Shown: positions 43,790 to 57,400 of the stretch, piece after piece
Position numbering within the stretch: position 1 is the first letter of the stretch
Layout: each line of letters starts with the position of its first letter
NCBI GenBank assembly: GCA_023525715.1
Contig: CM042012.1
Coordinates: forward strand, 114,402,298-114,466,297
Origin: Cichorium intybus
Taxonomy: Eukaryota > Streptophyta > Magnoliopsida > Asterales > Asteraceae
Reading direction: 5' to 3'
Length of the DNA stretch: 64,000 nt
Notes under the pieces: model-generated
The model's database searches: none
What the model was told of the DNA's origin: nothing
The model's input: only the letters and a program-made list of their open reading frames with translations
Translations under genes and position numbers: made by a program

Positions 43790-46700
43790 GCGATCCTGAT
43801 CTTGATATACAGTCACCGTCACCGGAAAGCTTTCTGCTTATGGTTAACCTTTTTTTCCGGTGGATCAGGTACATTGGTGTGGGAGAAGATGAAGCCGTAC
43901 AGCTTTTTTACTACTTTGTGGAATCTGAAGGAAACCCGGATGAGGATCCGCTCATTATTTGGCTCGCCGGAGGACCTGGTTGCGGCACCCTTCGTGCTTT
44001 CTTTTATGAAATCGGTAAGTAATTCTTTTAATCACCCAATCACCATATACATCTCTGGTCAAAGTTATATGACTTCAAAGTTCAAACAAAAACACGAATT
44101 ATACAAATCACAGCCTTGCTATATTCGATCTGTGTTCTTGTGTTTTGCTTTCTTTATTATTTTATTAATCTTCTAGTTGTTAGCGTCATGAATTTTTTTC
44201 TTGCGCTATAGGCGGCTTATGAATTTAATTCGCTTGACTTTGGTTAATATTCTACCTCATACGTATTCAAATATTCAATAATAAAAAAAAAAACATATCA
44301 ACTTGTCGCTGGGTCCTTCTATTGGATCTAGCCAAAAATGACACGAAAGAAGTGGGTGAAGTTACGTTTACTTGTCTCTGAAATAAAATATTGTACTGCT
44401 TTACATTGTATAAACGCTCGTGTTTCATGTGAGGTACTTTATTAATTATTTTATCTCATATATATGTTTCATGTGTAGTTTTTTTTACATAATTTTGTTA
44501 TTTAGAAAATAAAAATATATAAATCTCAACAACACTTACAAACCCTACATTAAGATCAAAACAATATCAAACTGATCAGATAAAACTATATTGAAGTCAG
44601 ATCATATTTACGAAAATATAAATTTCTAATTTATCATATTTATACATAGCGTTACTGATTGATAAATGTCTGGCACACTAATTGAGAACATGCAATAATT
44701 ATTTTAGTCGATCCATTCATGATTGAACTACATTTTTATAATATTTTCAAACTAAAATATAATAAATCTGAAAAGTTCATTAACCCTTAATATTGTTATT
44801 ATTATTATTTTTATGGATATCAATGTATTTTGAATCTTCTATGACGTGTGCTCTGTTCATATTAGATTGTCTTCGTCAACTTGGTTTTGTTTTGGTGTTA
44901 CGAGGGCGAATTTAGGCTCGTTATATGGATTGAGAAAATAAAAAACTAAAATTAGCCAAATATGCAATATCAGTAAATGGATCCAGAAATCAGTGAGTTG
45001 ATCAGTAAAAGTGGTTTTCGGTTGTGACAAAGTATTATTCGGCTGCAAAATGGGCCGCGAAATGTTTCAAATTAGAACATATTTTTCTTATTGTTCTTCA
45101 ATTATATATAATTTTTTTTGGATTAAAACTCTTTAAAAACCTAAAAAAACACTATTTAAAGGTTTTTTTTTGTTGTGGAGATTCTTTTTGAAGATTTTTA
45201 CCACAAAAGATTTTCAAAAATGTTATCTTTTTGAATTTTTGCATATCATATCTAAGAAATTAAAATTTTCGAAATTCTTTGAAAATTTTGTTACTATTAT
45301 TATTTTTGTATTTTTACAGGCTGAAAGTACAAATGTAAAACTTATTTTTGTTTTGAAAATAGTCTTTAAAGATTTAATTAAAAAAGTACAAAAAAGTTAT
45401 CATTATTATTCTTTTGCTTTTTCATAGATAAGACGTGCACTTTTGGATGAAATTTGTTTTTTTTTTTTTGGTGTGAAAACAACGTCGTTTGGTTTTTCTT
45501 CTGTCTATTGACTGATTTGGGACATTTAAGTAACCTTTTTGTTATGTTTGAAAAGTGGTAGGGATTAGTCTCTTTTATCTTTTCCTTAAATTAATGCTAT
45601 GATGAGTAAATTAAATAGAAGAAGTAACTAATGTAATCTCTACTTTTAAGTTTTAAAGCACCTAATGAAATTTATATATTTATATTTCTTTGGGTTTAGA
45701 TATATTATTATTCTAATTATCTACGTACCATGGACCAGTTCTTTCTCATATTTTATGCACCGGCCCCGCATCATGTTGACATCACATGTATGATATCAAT
45801 GTTAGTATGAAATTGAATGGATAAGCACAAGTATAAATTTGATATACTCACAGACAAATTAAATTAGATCGATTTTAAAGTTTCTGTCTTAAATTAAATA
45901 TTTTATCAATCATGAGAATCATTATATGTGGTTTTTGTAAGTATGATAAACTCGTATTTATTGTTTTCTGGCTTGTTCAGGAAAGAATGAATCTAATGCA
46001 ACCATTTTTCTTTGTTCAATATTTTTCTTTCAATTTCTATAAACAACGTATATGCTATATGCAAATATAAGTGCTTAGTCTTATTTCTAGTTGACACATA
46101 ACTTGATTAAAATTACTTTGTTTACGAAAATAAAAAATGAAAAAATATGTATACATCAAAAGTCATTACATAGCAATGTATATTCTTTAATTAAAATTTG
46201 AGAACAAAGAACAATTTAACATGGTTTAGGTTTTGAAGTTATTTTAGAATGGTGGTTGAATATTATTGCATAAAAAAAGAGGTATAACGTTTTAAATTTA
46301 CATGTCTCGTTTATATATATATATATATCAGGGTACTAATTTCATTTGCTTTATATATAGGTCCAATGCAAATCCAGTATGGGACTTACATGGATAATGT
46401 GCCGGCATTGCAATTAGACCCGAATTCGTGGACCAAGGTGCGTTTACATTTTGGGTAGCTCTAGTTTGTTTTCATGCAAGATCTCTGGTTAAGTTGATTA
46501 TTAGTGCGGATTTTCTTACAATAAAATCTTTTTGGACTTCAAAGGTGGCGAATGTGATATATTTGGATGCACCAACATTAACCGGATACTCGTATACAAA
46601 AACACCAGAAGCTGTCCGTTCTAGTGATACATTATCAGCTTCACAAACCGCTGAATTTCTAAGAAAGGTTACTAGAAGTTCAACAATTTTCCTTACATGG

Positions 46701-48488
46701 AAATTATTATATTACTCATATTAATGATTATTTAATTATAATGCAGTTTGTTAAAACGCATCCGAGGTTTTTAAAGAATCCTATGTATGTTACTGGAATA
46801 TCGTACTCGGGAATCGTTATCCCTATTATTACCGAAGAGTTGTATAAAGGTATGCTATTTAGTTTTTGTGCTTGTTTCTTTTTATATTAACTACAATTCA
46901 AAGAAATAAAAGTAAAATGAATTAATTATTCTTTTTATGTCCTCATTTTAAAGGTAACGATGAAGGACTAGAGCCGATTGTAAACATTCAAGTAAGTACA
47001 TTGTAGGCAAAGAGTAATTACTTAAAACTTTCTGCACTAGATGTTAAGTTAATTTATAAGTTTTTAAGCATGTAACATGCATATATATAACCATGCAAAA
47101 CATTAATTTTAACGATTGACACCACAGGGATACATGGGAGGAAACCCACTGACAGACAAAACTGGTGATATAAATTCTAGGCTCGAATATGCTTATCGAG
47201 TGGCACTTATATCCGCTGAATTATATGAGGTAATAATATATGGTTACAACTCCATCTTGGTTTCCATATGTTTTCTTCATAATTAGATGTGACTAATAAA
47301 GGTAATTTGCAGTCAACCAAAAAGAATTGCAATGGAAATTACGCAGAAGCTGATTCTAACAATTTGCAATGCATGTTGGATATTGATGAAGTCAACAAAG
47401 TAAGCCTGATTCCTATATCTTCAATGTCCTTTTATTTCGTTAAATATACACACTATCTAATTCCATGTTCTTCCATGTATATATGTTAGCGTGTTGGAGA
47501 CATCAACATTCAACAAATTTTGGATCCTGATTGTGATGCAGCCACCAATTTAGTTAGAGGTGGAAATCCAATTAGAACAGGAAACCGGAAATCTCTACGA
47601 GGAAATCCAATTAAAATGCTTCCTGCTCGATCTTTTATGAAGGATGGCTTTTGTCGGGTAGGTGTCTCACTTCTCTTCTCGCCTTTGTATCATGAAAAAA
47701 TGAATTTATAATGGTACTATCATTTTTGGCAGGGTGACTATTATAACTACGCAACACTTTGGGCCAATGATGAAAATGTCATGAGAGCACTCAACGTACG
47801 CGAGGTATATTCACCAATAACTAAAAATAAATAAAAGAAGACTCTTTTTAATATCTAGGTTAAAAAAGAATTTGCTATAAGTTAATTTATACGATGCTGT
47901 TGATCAATAGGGAACGGTTAAGGAGTGGTTGTTGTGTAATTTGGACATGAAGTACAATTACGGTAAACCTTCAATGCCATCATATGAATTCAATATCCGA
48001 AGCAGTGTGGTGTACCATGAAAAGCTAAGTAAGAGAAACTGTCGAGCTTTGATTTTCAGGTATTAATATATTTTTACTCATTTGGTTCCATCAAATACGT
48101 TTGCATGGTGTTTTACATTCACTTATATCTTCATTTTCATTGAAACAGTGGAGATCATGACATGATGGTTCCACACGTTGGCACACGTAATTGGATAAAT
48201 TCTCTTAATTTAACGATCACCGATAGTAATTGGGATGCATGGTATGCTAATGGTCAAGATGCAGGATACAAAACCAGTTACGCTCATGATAACTATTCTT
48301 TAGTATTTGCCACCGTAAAGGTACAACATGTTCTATAATGTGTACATATGGAAAATTTTAACGTTGAAGAAAATGAAAATACTTTTTATTTGATGCTTTT
48401 GCAGGGTGCAGGTCACACAGCTCCAGAGTTCAAGCCAGTAGAATGCTTTGAGATGGTTAAGAGATGGTTTGCTAACAGACCGATCTAA
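43621..48488 (+). CDS. Serine carboxypeptidase-like protein (SCPL, clade I acyltransferase type)
   Basis: Thirteen exons with GT-AG introns give 482 residues: 43621-43748, 43869-44014, 46361-46437, 46545-46667, 46747-46849, 46954-46991, 47128-47229, 47313-47399, 47490-47657, 47733-47804, 47911-48059, 48149-48320, 48405-48488. A hydrophobic signal peptide (about residues 1-22) points to the secretory route, with the vacuole usual for this family. The triad is readable: Ser177 (GISYSG), Asp402 (SGDHDMMVP) and His459 (GAGHTAPEFKP). ETGYIGVGEDEAVQLFYYF is typical of the acyltransferase-like clade I, which uses glucose esters to acylate metabolites. Odd points: GGPGCG (77-82) in place of GGPGCS, DAPTLTGYSY in place of the usual DxPxGTGxSY, and Ile176 in place of Glu/Asp before the catalytic Ser. 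Intron 2 is 2346 bp. The gene looks intact; the substrate is unknown. Confidence 0.92.
43753..43788. repeat. (CT)n microsatellite in SCPL intron 1
   Basis: A run of about 17 TC units just after the splice donor. Confidence 0.95.
44015..46360. other. Long intron 2 of the SCPL gene
   Basis: 2346 bp of AT-rich sequence with no coding signal and no clear inserted element, although an old insertion could explain its length relative to the 80-120 bp sister introns. Confidence 0.6.
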
Positions 48489-49059
48489 ATTCATAATTTA
48501 ACCATGTTACAAAGCATTGAAACTTTCTTTCAATGACGAGAAGCACATGTTTTGCACAAGGACGTTCATTTCTCGTGGTTACGAAATGGTTTCCACGATT
48601 TGTCTGAGGGGATATATGTAAAATAACTATTCATTGTTCGTTATTTTTTATGTTACAATAATATATTCAATGGTAGAAAGGGTGATTTTTAATTGCTTTA
48701 GCAAGATGGATTATATTGAATACTCTTAACAGTATCCTATAAAAGTCCAATTCTTATTGAGAAGTTGTATATTGTTTAAAAATCTCTATCTTTTGGAGAA
48801 TACTTATATTGTAATATCATATTGATATTGAACTTGTTGTGAAGTAGTATATAGCATATTATAATACTCCATTGATGTAAGAAACTGATTTTCAACTACA
48901 AATATATCGAGTTGGGACTTTTGGCAAAATATTCATGGTCCCATAATCAAACTAATCAGGTGTCATAGCAGGATTATGGATAGATCCATAGTTAAGCATG
49001 AATTTCGACCAACAATATCCCAACGAATATAAACCAAATGAGGCGTTGTGGGAGCCTTA
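48489..49059. other. 3' flank of the SCPL gene
   Basis: Contains the 3' UTR and spacer. At 48967-48996 it carries a 30-bp sequence that recurs, with one mismatch, right after the Harbinger-type element at 50973. Confidence 0.5.
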
Positions 49060-50970
49060 GACCGAACGGTATGGGTGAGGGGAAGGGCCACGGTGTCCAA
49101 GCTGGCACCCGACCCCGCCCGGTAACACCGCCCCGGTTGGGGTTTGGTGTGCGGGGTTCGCTTGGCACCGGGGTTCCAACCCCTTGCGATGAACCGTGTG
49201 GAATGTTTACCTTTGGCCCCTGAAGTATGAACTAAGTTGCAAAACACCCCCCCAACGGCTATACATGTAACGGCTAAAAAAACAAAATATTTTAATAATT
49301 TTTTTTTAAACTTTTACCAACTATAAATACACACACTCATTCACAAAAAAATTACCAATCTTCTACACACATATTTCACACCCAATTCTCTCTAAAAATC
49401 ATGTCTAGCCAAGATTCACCAAACAACCAAACGCCACCAACGAATCGAAACCGACCAAACGTTCTCGGTTTCGAACAATTCTACAACACGAACGTTTATC
49501 GTCCACAAATGGACCAACCGATTTTTTCACCCAACGTTTACCCATACCAAATGCCGGGATACCCCCAAATGCAACCGCAAAATTTATTCAATTCTTTTCA
49601 AGCGTTTCCCGACACACCAACCCAAAAATTCCAAAACCCATTACCCGATTCCGTTCCCGAAACACAAGGTTCACCGGAATTAGTGCCGGAAATGCAACCC
49701 GAAGTCCATCCCGCGGCACAAAGGAGGGGAAAAGCGCCACGCCAACCATGGACAACCCAAGAAGAAATCGCTTTAGCCCATTCGTGGATTGACGTTTCCG
49801 AGGATGCGGCGGCCGGAAACGCCCAAGCGGCGGAACACTTTTGGATGCGGGTCACAGACCGTTTTCTCCAAGAATTAGGCCGGGCGCCATACCGTTCGAA
49901 AGACGGTTTGACAACAAAATACCGGGACATCAACCGTGCCACAATGAAATTCAACGGATTGATACACAATCTACGAACGCATCGTCGAAGCGGTCAAACG
50001 GAGCAAAATGTTTTCGAGGAAGCACTAAAAATTTACAAAGAGGACAACAAAGGAACGCCATTCCGATTCGTTGAGTTTTGGCGTATTGTTGAAAAATGGA
50101 AAAAATGGCACGATTCAAACGCCGAAGACGACATCCCGGCACCGGCAAGAAAACGTTCGAAAACTTCCGAGTCAAGCCACAACACTACCTCCACACTACC
50201 TCCTCCGACGCTCGTATCAACGTCAATTTAAATGAAGACCTCGAAGACGACGACCTCGAATTTCCCAATTTCTGCCGGCCAACTGGACGAGATGCCACAA
50301 AAAGGAAAGGAAAAGCGACTTCGTCGAGTGCGGGAGGTGGCTCGGAAAATAGCGACGACATTGCACGTATGCGCTTGGAATTCGAACGTTACAATTTAAG
50401 TTACGCCGAGCGGATGAAGTTGGATCGAAAGGCGTTGGAAGAGAGAACACTAGCCCGAGAAGCACGTGAACGAGCCCGAGAAGCACGTGAACGAGCCCGT
50501 GAGAAAAAACAACAACTTCGTGAAGAAAAACAACGTTTAAAAGACATTAAGTTTTTGACGTCCAATCCGGAAGAGGGTCTCGAGGGGCCGCAACGGGAGT
50601 TGGTTTTAAAAATGAAAGCGGATATTATGGCGAAATATGGTTTCTAGGTTGTCGTTTAAAATTTTTTAGTTTGTCGTTTTATCGTTTTAGTTGTCTTTTT
50701 TTAGTTGTCATTTTATCGTTTTATCGTTTTAACGTTTGTCGTTTTAATTTCCGGTTGTAATTTTTAAATTAATGAAATTTTTTAGTTTAAAAAATTGAAT
50801 TGTTTTATATTTGGTTAATTTAATTTAATTTAAAACAAAAAAATGAGGGGTTGGTGAGGGGTTACCATTTCCTAGATTTGAAGGGGTGAGGGGAAGGTGA
50901 GGGGAAGGTGAGGTGGCGCCTATGTGGCACCAGAACCCCTCACAGTGAAGGGAACCCATACCTCTTAGTC
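49060..50970 (+). mobile_element. Harbinger-type element carrying ORF1 only
   Basis: A 1911-bp element with inverted ends gaccgaacggtatgggt (left) and, reversed, gactaagaggtatgggt (right), flanked by TTA at 49057-49059 and 50971-50973. The 3-bp TTA duplication and the Myb/SANT-like ORF1 both fit PIF/Harbinger. The DDE transposase gene is absent, so it depends on another copy. Related pieces are the MITE at 16354 and the remnant at 29583. Confidence 0.82.
49401..50647 (+). pseudogene. Harbinger-type ORF1: Myb/SANT-like DNA-binding protein, frameshifted
   Basis: The first frame (49401-50231) starts MSSQDSPNNQTPPTN. It has a Gln/Pro/Asn-rich N-terminal third, then a Myb/SANT-like (trihelix) domain from about residue 115 (WTTQEEIALAHSWIDVSED to FWRIVEKWKKW). 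The second frame (continuing from about 50200 to 50647) carries the C-terminal part: an acidic patch, a coiled coil rich in RAREARER repeats, and the end LVLKMKADIMAKYGF, typical of plant proteins annotated as NAM-associated or GST T3-like. The frames meet at about 50190-50215, so a single indel separates them. In PIF/Harbinger elements such a protein binds the ends and helps the transposase. If the indel is real the protein would be cut after the SANT domain. Confidence 0.85.
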
Positions 50971-50973
50971 TTA

Positions 50974-51500
50974 GCAGGATTATGTATAGATCCATAGTTT
51001 AGATGTTATGTCATAGCTTCCTTATTCACTAGTCATAAAGAGGCTAATATCTATACATCTTATGCAGCAGAAAACCTTCATATGTTCGATTTTCTTATAC
51101 CTCCTCTAAATCAAATCCAGGAATCGAGAATCTATTTTGATTTTCTAGGGATTGAGATAATTACAATCATTTTATCAAGAAATGTTTAATCAGTTATAGA
51201 CACTTATATGGTGTATACCATGAACGCAAAACAACTCCCATGAAGTGCAAGCAAGTTTTATCTCTATCTTAAACAAAAGTTTCCCTGTGTTGCAAAGATC
51301 TCTAAGTGCTGAGGACCTAAATGAAAAAGTACAATGCTTTGTAAGGATCGACTTGTTTTGACTATTTTTGGCCAACTATCGACGTAAGGATATTCTTCCT
51401 ATACTGCAACAAGTAAATGTAATCATTAAGATCTTGCGTGCCAGATATGGCTCTAGCATAACGCTGCTTAAAATTTATAAATACATTTTCAACGAGTACA
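50974..51500. other. Intergenic DNA
   Basis: No gene. It begins with the second copy of the 30-bp sequence seen at 48967. Confidence 0.45.
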
Positions 51501-52514
51501 TGTGTATAGTTTTGATGGAGAATAGGCAGACAAACAAACCTAAAACTCTTAAGTTCACATGCAACCTAATGATCTATGTTTTCTCTAATTGGATCTATAA
51601 CTAAGAACATCAAAAGAAACCCTAAGGCATAAATCGAAAATACTAACAGGGGTTTTAAGATTACATAGCTTTGTTGATCTTTTGGAAGCAAGCACCACAA
51701 ATGTCGTGCCTCTAATGGCTCACACATAATAAGTCCAATTAACAGGTTAATTGAGAAAGCTCGCTATAAAACCCTAGAGAGGGATTATAGATTCTGCTGA
51801 GAGAGAAGAGAGAAATTCCAAGTCTAAGGAGCTCTGGAATTGGGGCGCAGAATATGGTGCCAGGGGACCTCTATTTATACTTGAAGGTGAGACAGAAATA
51901 AGACAGATTTGAATGGTAACATATAAGGAAACAATCCAAACTTACCAAGAATCAAAACCCTTGTATCCCCACCCTTTTGGAAGAAAATTTTGAACGGCTT
52001 CTTCAAAATTTCGTCCTCCCCCTCTTAGGGTTTAAGAGTGTTCATTGCTCAACTATTGAACAATTACAATTTAGCCTCTACACTTTAATTAATTGCCAAA
52101 TTAATTCCAATTAATTACAAATCAATTAAAATTAATTCTAAATGAATTACAATTATTTCTAAACTAGTTTCTAATTAATTTATCATCACACGACATATTA
52201 ATAAACCAATTACCTCTCTCTCTATTAACCTTAATAACGTTGGACTACTGAGGGCAACTCAAAAGGACTGTGCTACTATCAATTCAAGTATATACCAATT
52301 ATAGTTATGGGCTTAGACACCTAATCCAACAGTCTCCCGCTTGGATAAGTCTTATAACTATAACTCCCAGTATAACTTCCGAATTGATCAGAAAATTATA
52401 GCTTCCAAAAGTGCTGCCGAACTCTGACCCAATGAGTGATCATATGTTCCTTCGTTCTACAAGATATCATTCAGACATGAGACATGGATTGTAATCAATC
52501 TCATTGACCAACAC
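51501..52514 (-). mobile_element. Copia B: 3' LTR and a short internal stub
   Basis: On the minus strand an LTR starts TGTTGGATTAGGTGTC (52331) and runs to about 51501. It is preceded by a polypurine tract (aagcgggaga) and about 180 bp of interior (52332-52514) that parallels the same region of copia A at 53632-53840. The rest is lost at the CACTA end at 52515. The LTR carries the family marks gttcacatgcaacc and a TATA-like box. Confidence 0.78.
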
Positions 52515-52860
52515 CACTACAAGAAAAAACTTGAATAGCTACGGAAAGTTGCTACAGACACAAAATCCATAGCTATTTTGCTATGGAGTTTGCTACAGAA
52601 TGACTGTTCATAGCGATTGTGCAACACAATTTGCTACAGAATTTTATGTCGTAGCTAAGGCTTGTATGACTATAGAATTTTGCTACAAAATTAAAGTTAG
52701 TAGCTATTCTGCTACGGAAATTGCCACAGAAACTTTGGCCGTAGTTATTTTTACATTATTTTATATGAACTTTGTTACGGAATCTTGCTTCGTAGCTATA
52801 TCTTGAAATGTTTTAGAAATTTGCTACGGAATTTAAATCCATTGTTATTTTGCTACGAAA
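52515..52860 (+). mobile_element. CACTA (En/Spm-type) transposon end
   Basis: Begins CACTACAAGAAAAAACTTG, the standard plant CACTA terminus, followed by subterminal repeats of gctacggaatttgctac-type words in both orientations. The other end and any transposase are missing; copia A starts at 52861, apparently inside it. Confidence 0.82.
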
Positions 52861-53631
52861 TGTGAAGGGTTTCTATGCAATCAATGAACACAAAAATTCC
52901 TATGGTTCACATGCAACCCTAATATTGATCTATGTTTTCTTCTATGAAGATTAGAACTAAAAACCTAAAGGATACAATTCAATTCTAAAGATGAATTAGG
53001 AAAACCAACCTTTGATCTTATGATCCTTTCAAGAAGCAACAAAAGTATCCTGCCTCAAATGCAAGTCACACCCAAGTGATGGAAGAATCAGTCCAACAGA
53101 GTAACACAGAGAGAGAGAGATGGCGTGAATATGAGGTGCCAGGGGGTTCCTTTTATAGCCTCCTAGGGTTACACCTGAAACCCTAAGGAGCCTCCAACTG
53201 GACAAGACTTTTGACCACTTAGACCAGGCTTACCAAAACCCTAATTAGGGTTTCGCCAAACCCTGGAGGAGCCTCCAGGGTGGCGCCACTTTTGGTCCCT
53301 GGTTTTACCTGGCCAGTTATTCAACTATTGAATAAATGCCAAACCAGTCCCTGCACATTTAATTAATTAATTTAATCTCCAAATTAAATCCAATTAATTC
53401 TAGATTAAATCTCAATTAATTAATATAGTTTCTAATTAATATATTAACACTTAAATATATTAATAAACCATATACTTAATTTCTATTGATTTATTATACA
53501 ATTAATAAATCAACTATTCTCTCTACTGAACTATATATCTATCCTTCATCTATGAGGGCAACCCAAATAGACTTTGCTTTTATTCATAAGAAAAATACAA
53601 TTATAAGTCATGACTTAGACACCTAATCCAA
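52861..53631 (-). repeat. 3' LTR of copia A
   Basis: 771 bp, TG...CA. On the minus strand it begins TGTTGGATTAGGTGTC, which is shared with the LTRs at 51501-52331 and, more loosely, the solo LTR at 23260. Confidence 0.85.
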
Positions 53632-54442
53632 CAGTCTCCCACTTAGATAAGTCTATGACTTTAATTGTCTGAACTCTGACCCAGTCAGTTCTGTCCAAAG
53701 ATAAGTGATCTGATGATCCTCCATCCAACATGATATTTTCAGACTCAAGACATGGACTAACATCAATCTTGGTCTGACACTCTGTTTCTCGATTTCTGAT
53801 TTGCATATGACTTTAGAGACTACTAATTGAACACATCAATTTAGTCCTGGTTAGCCAACACTTTCAGTCAACTTCAAAATCATCGAGAGGCCTACAGATA
53901 TCTGTTTCCTATCGGGTCATGGGACGGATAAGTTTCGACTCATATGTCCATAACTTTTGCGGGTCCAAATACATACAACAATGCGTTTTATAGCACCGAG
54001 TTACTGGCACGATTTCGTATTATCAATAAGCACTTGTATCGCAAATAACAGATCATATCTCTCCACTTAAAGATCACCGGATATTATCGTCTTAACATTG
54101 CTCGTGATATAATCCATGAAGCAATATGTTAAGCACGGGTTTATCCAATACTCAAATCTCTATTTCTAAGTACTCATGAATGTTGCAGCAGTCTTACTGC
54201 AATGTCTAACTCTTTAGACAGTCTGCAACCAATTCATGACAGTCTTAGTTCATACTTACTTCCTAACAGTATGATCGACTGTGGAGTTTTAAATAATCTA
54301 ATTATTAAGGAAGTTAAATATGCAAATATAGAAACACAGAAATAAACAATTTGACAAAGGCAGTAACAATACTCATTTATAAATCTCTATTATAAAATCA
54401 CCGAGTCAATTACATTTATACTGTTACAAGTTTCTAATCTAT

Positions 54443-57400
54443 CTAATTACTAAAACTAATATCATCCTTCAATCCAATGGTCCGAGCATGCTGATTGTGC
54501 TTGATCCTATTCAGAGCCTTAGTCAAAGGATCTGCAGGATTGTCCTCGGATGATACTCGCTTAACCAGTAAGTGCCCTTCTTCTACTTGATGTCTAATGT
54601 AGTGGTACTTTCTTTTGATATGCCTAGACTTTCCATGGTCTCACGGTTCCTTTGCTAAGGCGACCGCTCCTTCATTATCGCAGAAAAGTTCCACCGGCTC
54701 CTGAATGCTCGGGACAACTCCAAGATCCCCGATGAAATTCTTCAGCCAAGCCGCCTCCTTAGACGCTTCACTCGCTGCGATGTACTCTGATTCGCACGTT
54801 GAATCAGCCACCGTTTCCTGCTTAGAAAATTTTCAAGTGACCGCTCCACCGTTCAAAAGAAATACCCAGCCCGACTGGGACCGTCCACTGTCCCTATCTG
54901 TCTGGAAACTGGCATCTGTATATCCACTCACTTTTAACTCATCACTGCCACCAAGGACTAATACCATATTCTTTGTCCTTCGCAAATACTTGAGTATGTT
55001 CTTGACTGCAATCCAATGTGCTTTTCCAGGATTACCCTGGAACCGACTAACCATGCTCAGTGCATAGGATACGTCGGGACGAGTACATGTCATAGCATAC
55101 ATGATCGATCCTACTGCCGAAGCATAAGGTACTCGACTCATTTCAGCTATTTCCTTATCGGTACTCGGACTTTGAGTCTTACTCAATTTAACACCACTTA
55201 GGATTGGTAACTCTCCCTTTTTGGAACTTTCCATGTTAAACCTCTTTAACACCTTTTCCAAATATGTACACTGGCTTAGACCTATCAATTTTCTCTTTCT
55301 ATCTCTAAGTATTCTTATCCCGAGAATATAAGCAACTTCCCCTAGGTCTTTCATGGCGAAACACTTCCCGAGCCAAGCCTTAACATTTTGCAAGGTCGGA
55401 ATGTCGTTTCCCATGAGCAGTATGTCATCAACATACAGCACCAGAAAAGTAACTATACTCCCACTAGCCTTGACATATACACAGGACTCATCTTTACTCC
55501 TAGAGAAGCCAAACTCTTTGACTTTCTCATGGAAACAAAGATTCCAACTGCGAGATGCTTGCTTCAACCCGTAGATTGATCTTTCAAGCTTACATACTTT
55601 ATCAGGGTGCTTAATGTCTACAAAACCTTCTGGCTGACTCATGTAATCATCTTCAGTCAGTTTCCCGTTAAGGAAAGCGGTTTTGACATCCATCTGCCAG
55701 ATTTCATAATCATGAAACGCAGCTATGGCAAGCATTATCGTGATTGACTTAATCTTGGCTACTAGTGAGAAGGTTTCATCATAGTCAACCCCCGGGGTTT
55801 GAGTGAATCCCTTCGCAACCAGCCGAGCTTTATAAGTATGCACTTTTCCGTCCATGTCGGTCTTCTTTTTGAAGATCCACTTGCATCCGACTGTCTTTCG
55901 CCCCGGTACATTGTCAACCAAGTTCCAAACTTGATTGTCATACATGGACTTTATCTCGCTGTCCATTGCCTCTTTTCATTTTCCAGACTCGGGGCCTGCC
56001 ACTACTTCACGGTAGTTAGCTGGCTCATCCAAATTAGTCAATGTACGATCACTGACTAACGTGTCTCCGTCCGAAGTAATATGGAAACCATAGAACTCGG
56101 GCGGCATGTTAACTCTACCTGAGCGCCTAAGGGGCAACGAAATGTCGGTGGGTCCAACAGGAACTTCTTCCTCATGTTGGTTGCTAGTTTCTTCCAAGGT
56201 TGTTTCATCGGGCGTCTCCTGAATTTCTTCGAGATCGATCATACTCCCACTGTCCTCTTTGGATATGAGTTCTCTTTCTCGAAAGAACCCCTGTCTTGCT
56301 ACAAATACCACGTCCTCGCTTGGTCTGTAGAAAAAGTATCCAAAAGACTGTTTGGGGTATCCGATGAAGAAACACCTCTCACTTCTTTCTGCGAGCTTAT
56401 CTGAAGTATCTCGTCTCACGAATGCTTCACAACCCCAGACTTTGATGTGTGCCAACGAGGGAACTTTCCCCGTCCACATCTCGTGCGGTGTTTTCGCAAC
56501 CTTCTTGGTTGGGACAAGATTTAGGATATGGGCAGCAGTCTCTAATGCATACCCCCAGAAATGGATTGGAAGTGAGGCTCGACTCATCATGGAACGAACC
56601 ATGTCCAACAGGGTTCGGTTTCGTCTCTCTGCAACACCATTCAGCTGAGGTGTTCTTGGAGGCGACAACTGTGAAACAATTCCACATTCCTTGAGGTAAT
56701 CGAGAAACTCGATACTAAGATACTTACCGCCTCTGTCGGATCTATGCATCTTTATCTTTCTGCCCAATTGATTTTCCGCTTCATTCTTAAACTCTTTGAA
56801 CTTTTCAAAGGTGTCCGACTTATTCTTGATTAAGTAGACATATCCATATCTACTAAAATCGTCGGTAAAGGTCATATAGAACCGCGTGCCATCTTTAGTG
56901 GTTGTTCTGAAGGGACCACACACATCTGTGTGTATGATATCCAACAAACCTTCACCTCTTTCAAAGGAACCTTTGAATGGTGATTTTGTCATCTTGCCAA
57001 GTAAGCAAGATTCACATACATCATCCGACCCGAGGTCGAATGATTCCAACACTCCATCCTTTCGGAGTTGGGCGATGCGTTTCTTGTTTATATGGCCAAG
57101 GAGACAATGCCACAGACATGCCTTTTCTACACCGCTTGAAGCATCAATAGTTAAAACATTTTTACCATAATTGTCAACACACATAATAGATTCATACACT
57201 CCATCACAAGGCATAACATTAAATATAAAAACATCATTTTTGAAAACCGAAATTGAACCATTCAATTTATTAAATTCGTAATAAAAACCTTTTCTGAACA
57301 ATACATGAAATGAAATTATGTTCTTTGCCATATCCGGCACATAGCAACAATTATTTAAATCTAATCTAACTCCATTACTCAGCATCAGTCCATAAACACC

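Noticed and set aside
54705..57170. Plus-strand frames opposite copia gag-pol
   Set aside because: Antisense shadows of the polyprotein with no domain of their own.
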